The notes under the pieces were generated by a model. It searched no databases. It was given only the letters and a program-made list of their open reading frames with translations, and had not been told where the DNA came from. Positions 1-5,715 of a stretch of DNA of 5,715 nt are shown here, one piece after another. The position numbers were made by a program, and so were the translations under genes. This DNA comes from JBJXHB01 sp046160725 (lineage in GTDB: Bacteria; Pseudomonadota; Gammaproteobacteria; Burkholderiales; Burkholderiaceae_C): the NCBI GenBank assembly GCA_046160725.1, contig JBJXHB010000094.1, positions 1 to 5,715 of the forward strand, read 5' to 3'. The first letter of the stretch is position 1; each line of letters opens with the position of its first letter.

Positions 1-19
1 GGCCCCCTTTGCCGAAGGC

Positions 20-87
20 ACTTATGGTTGAGGTCCAGGGTCTCGGACCCTGGTGGGGTCCGGGGCAAAGCCCCGGCCTTGCTTCCC
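20..87 (-). repeat. Double-hairpin intergenic repeat, copy 1, at the 3' end of chvG
   Basis: Read on the minus strand this element starts immediately after the chvG TAA stop. It contains two perfect hairpins. The first has 7-bp arms at 70-76 and 60-66 with a 3-nt loop. The second has 8-bp arms at 46-53 and 35-42 with a 3-nt loop. A second copy with the same order of hairpins lies just after pckA (5083-5153). There is no T-tract after either stem, so it is not a textbook intrinsic terminator; an mRNA 3'-end stabiliser, a Rho-linked end or a REP-like element fits better. Repeat identity rests on the two copies seen here; its family and genome-wide number are unknown from this window. Confidence 0.8.
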
Positions 88-1707
88 TTACCCCCGCGGC
101 AGCCGCACGGTAAACCGCGCGCCGCAGACGCGGCCGCTGGCGTCGCGCAGGTTTTCGGCGGTGATGCGGCCTTTGAGGGCTTCCACGATCAGCCGGCTGA
201 TCGACAGGCCGAGGCCGGAGTGTTGGCCGAAGCGCTCGCCTTGCGGGCGTTCGGAGTAGAAGCGGTCGAAGATGCTTTCCAGCTTGCCTTCCGGGATGCC
301 AGGGCCTTGGTCTTCGACAGAGATGGCGATGTCGTTGCCTTCCGGCACGGCGGCCAGGGTGATGCGGCCGCCGGGGGGCGAGAAGCTTTGCGCGTTGCCG
401 ATCAGGTTGCGCAGCACCTGGACCAGGCGGTCTTCGACGGCCCGCACCACGGCGGGGGCGCGGGGCTCGGCGAGGACCATGCGCGAGCTGGTGTCGGTGC
501 GGGTGGCTTCGTCGATTTCGACCAGCACTTCGAGGATCGGGGTGACGTCGACGGCCTCGGTGGCGGCCCGCGAAAGTTCGGCGTCGATGCGCGAGGCGTC
601 GGAGATGTCGCTGATCAGGCGGTCCAGGCGGGCGACGTCGTCGGCGATGATGGCCAGCAGGCGGCGCTGTTTCTCCGGCTCCTCGATGCGGCGCAGGGTC
701 TCGATGGCGCTTCGGATCGAGGAGAGCGGGTTCTTGATCTCGTGCGCCACATCGGCGGCGAAACGCTCGGTGGCGTCCATGCGGGTCCACAGGGCCTGGG
801 CCGATTCGCTGAAGGCATGGGCCAGTTCGCCGATTTCGTCGCGGCGGGCGAGCAGTCTGGTGGGGACGGCACCGGCCCGGCCGCGGCCCTCGCGCATCTG
901 CTCGGCGGCCCCGGCCAGGCGCAGGATCGGCCGCGCGATGGTGAGCGAGAGATACCAGGACAGGGCGACGGTGAGGGCGAGCGCGAGCGAGAACAGGCCG
1001 AGGATCGACAGCCGCACGGCGAGCAGGCTGTCATCGACCTCGCGCGCCTCGCGGGTCAGCAGCACGATGCCCACCGTGGTCCGGTTGCGCACCACCGGCT
1101 CGGCGACCGAGACCAGCAGGCGGTTATCCGAGGTGCGGCGGATATAGGGCGGGGTTTCGCGGCTGTTGGCGGTGCCGGAGAGGCGGATTTCCTCCTTCAC
1201 ATCCGGCTGCCAGTCGGGGCCGACGGCGGTCGCGGAGATGTCGAGCCGGGTGCGCCGGGTGCGGGCGGGCAGCCAGTCCAGCAGCCGGTCGTAGATCGCC
1301 TCGATGCCGCCGACCAGGGCGCCGCGCTCCACGGCGGGGGAGAGTTGTTCGGTGAACACGGTGCCGCCGGCGCCCTGGCGGATGCGGGTATCCACCACCA
1401 CCTGGCCGTCCGGGGCGTAAAGCTTGGCCTGGGCGTTCGGGCTGGGTTCGGTCAGGCGACGCAGCAACGGACGGGCCTGGTCGGTGATCAGGCGCGGCGG
1501 CTCGCTGCCTTCCTCGCGCACCGCGGCCTCGGCCAGCGCGCCGGCATAGATCTTGGCCTGTTGGCGCAGGGCACCGACCTCGGTTTCCAGCAGGCCGTTT
1601 TGGTACTGGTCGAGATAGAGCAGTGCGGCCAGCAGCAGCACCAGCGGCATGGCGTTGACCAGCAGGATGCGGCGCATCAGCGGCGACACCCAGCGCGACC
1701 GGAGCAT
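88..1707 (-). CDS. chvG: ChvG-type sensor histidine kinase
   Basis: Inner-membrane sensor kinase that autophosphorylates on His and passes phosphate to ChvI, encoded just upstream. With the ATG at 1707 the product is 539 aa. It has a basic N-terminus, TM1 at about residues 14-32, a periplasmic sensor domain of about 200 residues, TM2 at about 233-255 and then a HAMP region. The catalytic core follows: H-box with HEIKNPLSS (phospho-His about 322), N-box NLIGNAQSFSPPGG (about 434-447), G1 DQGPGIP (about 466), F-box FDRFYSERP and G2 GLGLSIS (about 498). The H-box context and the stretch from F-box to G2 are characteristic of ChvG/ExoS. The start is uncertain: no good Shine-Dalgarno precedes ATG 1707, and the frame stays open upstream. 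An in-frame TTG at 1779 would give 563 aa and only 37 bases after chvI; ATG 1677 is too close to TM1. The frame is intact with all key residues. Confidence 0.93.
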   Translation of the reverse strand: MLRSRWVSPLMRRILLVNAMPLVLLLAALLYLDQYQNGLLETEVGALRQQAKIYAGALAEAAVREEGSEPPRLITDQARPLLRRLTEPSPNAQAKLYAPDGQVVVDTRIRQGAGGTVFTEQLSPAVERGALVGGIEAIYDRLLDWLPARTRRTRLDISATAVGPDWQPDVKEEIRLSGTANSRETPPYIRRTSDNRLLVSVAEPVVRNRTTVGIVLLTREAREVDDSLLAVRLSILGLFSLALALTVALSWYLSLTIARPILRLAGAAEQMREGRGRAGAVPTRLLARRDEIGELAHAFSESAQALWTRMDATERFAADVAHEIKNPLSSIRSAIETLRRIEEPEKQRRLLAIIADDVARLDRLISDISDASRIDAELSRAATEAVDVTPILEVLVEIDEATRTDTSSRMVLAEPRAPAVVRAVEDRLVQVLRNLIGNAQSFSPPGGRITLAAVPEGNDIAISVEDQGPGIPEGKLESIFDRFYSERPQGERFGQHSGLGLSISRLIVEALKGRITAENLRDASGRVCGARFTVRLPRG

Positions 1708-1723
1708 CCGCGCCGCGGCGGAT

Positions 1724-1737
1724 CCGGCGCGCGCCGG
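1724..1737. repeat. 14-bp perfect GC palindrome between chvI and chvG
   Basis: CCGGCGCGCGCCGG is its own reverse complement. It lies 17-30 bases upstream of the chosen chvG ATG (1707) and inside the frame if chvG starts at TTG 1779. As RNA it could form a short, stable GC stem near the chvG ribosome-entry site. It may also be plain GC-rich coding sequence, since all bases are G or C. Confidence 0.4.
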
Positions 1738-1816
1738 CGCCGGCCGCAGCGCAGCGGGCGGAAGGCTGCCGTCAGCCAACCGCCGGCCCCGCCACGTGCC
1801 CAGCCAGGCCCATGCG

Positions 1817-2518
1817 TCAGGCTTCCTTGTAGCGGTAGCCGATGCCGTAGAGGGTTTCGATGGCGTTGAACTCCTCGTCCAGGTTGCGGAACTTCTTGCG
1901 AACCCGCTTGATGTGGCTGTCGATGGTCCGGTCGTCCACATAGATGTTCTCGCCATAGGCTGCATCGATAAGTTGATCGCGCGACTTCACCATCCCGGGC
2001 CGTGTGGCCAGTGCCTTGACCAGCAGGAACTCGGTGACGGTGAGCTGGATGTCCTTTGTCTTCCACAGGCACTGGTGCTTGGTCTCGTCCAGCACCAGCT
2101 CGCCGCGGGTCATCACCCCGGACGGGGTGGCGCCGGAGCCCTCGGCCCGGCTGGTCTCGTTGCGGCGCAACAGGGCGCGGATGCGTTCGAGCAACAGGCG
2201 CTGGCTGAACGGCTTGGTGATGTAGTCGTCCGCGCCCAGGCGCAGGCCCATCACCTCGTCCACCTCTTCGTCCTTGCTGGTCAGGAAGATGACCGGCAGC
2301 GAGGTGCGCTGGCGCAGGCGCTGCAGCAGCTCCATGCCGTCCATGCGCGGCATCTTCACGTCGAGCACGGCCAAGTCGACGGGGCGTGCGGTGATGCCCT
2401 GGAGCGCCGATTCGCCGTCGGTATAGGTGCGAACCTGGTAGCCTTCCTGTTCCAGCGTCATCGATACGCTGGTCAGGATGTTCCGGTCGTCGTCGACCAG
2501 TGCGATGGTCTGCTTCAT
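1817..2518 (-). CDS. chvI: ChvI-type response regulator (OmpR/PhoB family)
   Basis: DNA-binding response regulator of 233 aa, full length for the family. The receiver domain spans about residues 3-118: acidic pocket D9-D11, phosphoacceptor D53 in VLDVKMP, T80 and K102 in TKPF. A linker of about 20 residues leads to a winged-helix domain (about 137-231) with DRTIDSHIKRVRKKFR as recognition-helix region and a C-terminal GIGYRYKE hairpin. DDYITKPFSQRLLLERIRA and the RTIDSHIKRVR stretch are typical of ChvI. The start is well supported: AGGGA at 2529-2525 lies 6 bases before the ATG. It is transcribed ahead of chvG, most likely as one operon. In rhizobia and Agrobacterium, ChvI controls acid, envelope and exopolysaccharide genes; the targets here cannot be read from the window. 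Confidence 0.95.
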   Translation of the reverse strand: MKQTIALVDDDRNILTSVSMTLEQEGYQVRTYTDGESALQGITARPVDLAVLDVKMPRMDGMELLQRLRQRTSLPVIFLTSKDEEVDEVMGLRLGADDYITKPFSQRLLLERIRALLRRNETSRAEGSGATPSGVMTRGELVLDETKHQCLWKTKDIQLTVTEFLLVKALATRPGMVKSRDQLIDAAYGENIYVDDRTIDSHIKRVRKKFRNLDEEFNAIETLYGIGYRYKEA

Positions 2519-2524
2519 CTGTGG

Positions 2525-2529
2525 TCCCT
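2525..2529 (-). promoter_or_regulatory. chvI ribosome binding site inside a small hairpin
   Basis: The minus-strand AGGGA lies 6 bases before the chvI ATG. The AGGG forms the right arm of a small stem (CCCT-GAA-AGGG, 2536-2526). A second stem, GCCAG/CTGGC with a 7-base loop (2554-2538), stands directly upstream. The Shine-Dalgarno assignment is firm; the idea that folding limits access to it is inference, as a 4-bp stem is weak alone. Confidence 0.6.
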
Positions 2530-2557
2530 TTCAGGGTGCCAGGTTTGGTCTGGCGGG

Positions 2558-2586
2558 ATGAAATGTGGCACGCGATTGTGGCTCAA
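2558..2586 (-). promoter_or_regulatory. Possible chvI promoter
   Basis: Reading the minus strand, TTGAGC (2586-2581) and TTTCAT (2563-2558) are separated by 17 bases. The first matches the -35 consensus in four to five positions; the second is a poor -10. The position is sensible, with transcription starting about 30 bases before the chvI ATG. No ChvI box or other operator was recognised in this 91-base divergent region. This is a weak call. Confidence 0.2.
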
Positions 2587-2593
2587 CTAGGAT

Positions 2594-2599
2594 GGAGGG
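2594..2599 (+). promoter_or_regulatory. Ribosome binding site that selects the start of the HugZ-like gene
   Basis: GGAGGG lies 10 bases before ATG 2610, slightly long but the best purine-rich site here. The upstream in-frame ATG at 2592 has only an AGG touching it, and GTG 2565 has none. This favours 2610. Confidence 0.65.
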
Positions 2600-2609
2600 T
2601 GAACAAATT

Positions 2610-3356
2610 ATGGCAGAGCCATCGGAGCCGCCCCAAGCGGCGAATCGTGCCGCTGATCTATGGCAGGCGCGGACCCTGCTGCGGGCGGCGCGGGTGGCGA
2701 CATTGGCCACGCAAACCGGCGGCCAGCCCTTCACCGCGCTGGTGACGCCGGCCGCGGCGCCGGACCTGTCGGTGCTGTTGTGGCTGTCGTCGCTGTCCGA
2801 ACACACCCGCCACCTGATGGCCGAGCCGCGCTGCGCCGTGATGGTGGCTGGCGTGGCTGAGTCGGCAAACCCGCAGACTGCTCCTCGCATCACCCTGACC
2901 GGGCTGGCCGAGCTGGCGCCCGATCCCGCGCTGAAGGCGCGCTGGCTGGCCGTGCATCCCTATGCCGCGCTGTATGCCGGGTTCGGCGATTTCGCGCTGT
3001 GGCGGGTGCGCCCGCTCGCCGGACTGTTCGTCGGCGGCTTCGCCCGCGCCACCCGGCAGCGCGCAGCAGAGCTGGCGCCCGATCCCGCTTCGGTTGCCGC
3101 CATTGCCGCGGCCGAGGCGGAGATCATCGCGCATTGCAATGCAGACCACGCGGATGCGATGGCCGAGCTGGCCGGTGCCCCACTGGCCGGTGCCGAGGGG
3201 CCGTGGCGCATGGTGGCGGTGGATGTCGACGGTTGTGACCTCGCCTGTGCGGAGGCAAGCCGGCGCATCGCGTGGTCCGCGCCGGTGGCCGATGCGGCGG
3301 GGGTTCGCAAGGAGTTGATCACCCTGTTGCGGCAGGTGAGGCTGCCACGCAACTGA
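2610..3356 (+). CDS. HugZ-like / pyridoxamine 5'-phosphate oxidase-related protein with C-terminal DUF2470
   Basis: A 248-aa soluble protein with two parts. Residues about 15-150 resemble the flavin-reductase-like split barrel of the PNPOx/HugZ group: the opening LLRAARVATLAT, then TALVTPAAAPDLSVLLWLSSLSEHTRHLMAEPRCAVMV in family order, and a GGFARA segment near 142-147. Residues about 168-245 match DUF2470, with IIAHCNADHADAM (172-184) and a WRMVAVDVDGCDL strand. HugZ/HutZ relatives bind heme and aid iron release; other members are uncharacterised flavin- or heme-binding proteins, so the substrate here is unknown. It is not a classic PdxH. Oddity: the usual Met of HMN-DHAD is Cys176, and more Cys residues sit at 75, 209 and 213. 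It is divergent from chvI and followed after 106 bases by pckA, with which it may be co-transcribed. No signal peptide or membrane segment is visible. Confidence 0.85.
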   Translation: MAEPSEPPQAANRAADLWQARTLLRAARVATLATQTGGQPFTALVTPAAAPDLSVLLWLSSLSEHTRHLMAEPRCAVMVAGVAESANPQTAPRITLTGLAELAPDPALKARWLAVHPYAALYAGFGDFALWRVRPLAGLFVGGFARATRQRAAELAPDPASVAAIAAAEAEIIAHCNADHADAMAELAGAPLAGAEGPWRMVAVDVDGCDLACAEASRRIAWSAPVADAAGVRKELITLLRQVRLPRN

Positions 3357-3371
3357 CATAGTCGGCACCTA

Positions 3372-3400
3372 TGGACCGGCTGCAATACGGCCTGTATCAA
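3372..3400 (+). promoter_or_regulatory. Possible pckA promoter
   Basis: TGGACC (3372-3377) and TATCAA (3395-3400) are 17 bases apart, each with about four matches to the sigma-70 consensus. It lies between the end of the HugZ-like gene and pckA. If used, transcription would begin near 3407, downstream of ATG 3403, leaving a leader of roughly 56 bases before TTG 3463. This is a weak motif-only call. Confidence 0.22.
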
Positions 3401-3449
3401 TCATGAGAACAGGTGCTGCGCGTTGCGGCATGTGTGGGATGACGTCCTC

Positions 3450-3454
3450 GGGAG
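3450..3454 (+). promoter_or_regulatory. Ribosome binding site favouring a TTG start for pckA
   Basis: GGGAG stands 8 bases before TTG 3463, the only well-placed Shine-Dalgarno among the candidate starts. ATG 3403 is preceded by a pyrimidine-rich stretch. ATG 3430 and ATG 3439 have no correctly spaced site. Confidence 0.5.
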
Positions 3455-3462
3455 CAATATCC

Positions 3463-5082
<1,620 letters not shown>

Positions 5083-5153
5083 GGAAGTCAAGGCCAGGGC
5101 TCTGCCCTGGACCCGCCAGGGGTCCGAGACCCCTGGACCCTCGACCTTAGGGC
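5083..5153 (+). repeat. Double-hairpin intergenic repeat, copy 2, between pckA and dnaQ
   Basis: The element starts right after the pckA TAG and nearly fills the gap to the dnaQ stop. The first hairpin has 7-bp arms at 5094-5100 and 5104-5110 (3-nt loop). The second has 9-bp arms at 5116-5124 and 5128-5136 (3-nt loop). It matches copy 1 read on the opposite strand, so both copies have the same orientation relative to the gene they follow. Stem differences between copies are paired. Weaker similarity to copy 1 may run on to about 5163. It has no T-tract. Being between convergent genes, it could separate or protect both mRNA ends. Confidence 0.8.
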
Positions 5154-5155
5154 GC

Positions 5156-5715
5156 CTACTCGGCGCGCCAGATCGCTTCCTTGATCTTCGTCTCCACGAA
5201 GCCGGCATGCGCCGCGCGCTCCGCCTCGCTCGGCACCACCGGCCGCGGCGACCTTGGGCCGACCGCGTCGTACTGCACCGTCGGCATCTGCGATTGTTCT
5301 TCAGCCTCGCCGCTGGGCAACAGCGCGCGCTGCCGCCCGCCGGTCAGCTCGACATAAACCTCGGCCAGCAGCCGGCAATCCAGCAGCGCGTTGTGGGTGG
5401 TCCGCTCCGACAAATCGATGCCGAAGCGGCGGCACAAGGCATCCAGGCTGTTCGGCATGCCGGGAAACCGCGTCTTGGCCAGCACCAGCGTGTCGACCAT
5501 GCGTTCGCGGGCGAGCTTTGGCCGTTGGCAGCGGGCGAGTTCGGCGTTGAGGAAGCCGAAATCGAACGGCGCGTTGTGTGCCACCAGCCGGTCCTCGCCG
5601 AAGAAGGCCAGCATGTCATCGACGATCGCGGCGAAGCGCGGCGCATCGCGCAGCTTGTCCAGGGTGATGCCATGCACCCGGGTTGAGTCCGGCGGCACGT
5701 CGCGCTCGGGATGGA
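5156..5715 (-). CDS. dnaQ: DNA polymerase III epsilon subunit, 3'-5' exonuclease (5' end outside window)
   Basis: Proofreading exonuclease of the replicative polymerase, DEDDh family. The visible part is about 185 residues and the reading frame stays open to the window edge. The N-terminal ExoI segment with the DxE pair is therefore missing, roughly 45-55 residues by comparison with E. coli DnaQ. Visible in order: a PERD...VHGIT segment, ExoII as HNAPFDFGFLNAEL, FPGMPNSLDALCRRF, then ExoIII as HNALLDCRLLAEVYVELTGG carrying the catalytic His and Asp. The C-terminal tail ends KIKEAIWRAE, close to the polymerase-alpha-binding tail of the family. After TGG the sequence reads RQRALLP, where the beta-clamp motif lies in E. 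coli; it is only a loose match. A GTG at 5698 is internal, not the start. The gene converges on pckA and is unrelated in function. Confidence 0.93.
   Translation of the reverse strand, partial: HPERDVPPDSTRVHGITLDKLRDAPRFAAIVDDMLAFFGEDRLVAHNAPFDFGFLNAELARCQRPKLARERMVDTLVLAKTRFPGMPNSLDALCRRFGIDLSERTTHNALLDCRLLAEVYVELTGGRQRALLPSGEAEEQSQMPTVQYDAVGPRSPRPVVPSEAERAAHAGFVETKIKEAIWRAE

Noticed and set aside
1..21. Possible hprK start downstream of chvG (GTG at 21-19)
   Set aside because: hprK often follows chvG in alphaproteobacteria, but only seven codons fit in the window, with no Shine-Dalgarno and no HprK motif.
2..31. Possible 3' end of a plus-strand gene (APFAEGTYG then TGA) converging on chvG
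   Set aside because: Only nine codons are visible, and most of the stretch aligns with the margin of the repeat, so coding status cannot be judged.
28..1869. A 613-codon open frame on the plus strand opposite chvG
   Set aside because: It is the antisense mirror of a GC-biased gene. The translation is Gly/Ala/Asp/Gln-rich with no domain, and the minus strand has a complete ChvG kinase.
1649..2590. A long plus-strand frame opposite chvI
   Set aside because: Low-complexity antisense translation with no recognisable motif, overlapping a clear ChvI.
3365..3416. Inverted repeats GCACCT/AGGTGC and CCTGT/ACAGG around ATG 3403, resembling alternative leader folds for pckA
   Set aside because: The arms are only 5-6 bp with one separation of 40 bases; expected by chance and not backed by any known riboswitch pattern.

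Overview
The window is GC-rich with strongly GC-biased third codon positions. Its gene content (ChvI/ChvG two-component system, ATP-type PEP carboxykinase, DnaQ epsilon subunit) points to an alphaproteobacterium. The GC content and the style of intergenic repeat suggest Rhodospirillales, possibly Acetobacteraceae, but that placement is inference.

Layout: positions 1-87 hold no complete gene and are mostly one copy of a double-hairpin repeat lying directly after the chvG stop codon. On the minus strand, chvI (2518-1817) is followed by chvG (about 1707-88); together they encode a response regulator and its membrane histidine kinase. A short divergent region (2519-2609) separates chvI from a plus-strand gene (2610-3356) for a HugZ/DUF2470-type split-barrel flavin/heme protein. 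About 106 bases later comes pckA (3463-5082 with my preferred start, possibly from 3403 or 3439). The 73-base gap between pckA and the convergent, partial dnaQ (5715-5156) is filled by a second copy of the same repeat.

How the genes fit together: a pckA - chvI - chvG neighbourhood is a known conserved arrangement in alphaproteobacteria. There ChvG/ChvI responds to acid and envelope stress and is tied to central carbon metabolism and PTS-Ntr genes, while PckA commits C4 acids to gluconeogenesis. Here a HugZ-like gene sits between the two. dnaQ is an unrelated replication gene that happens to converge on pckA.

I see no new defence, mobile or biosynthetic system. The most interesting non-genic structure is the repeat pair. 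The two copies begin at the same place relative to the stop codons of unrelated genes, have the same orientation relative to those genes, and differ by changes that preserve both hairpin stems.
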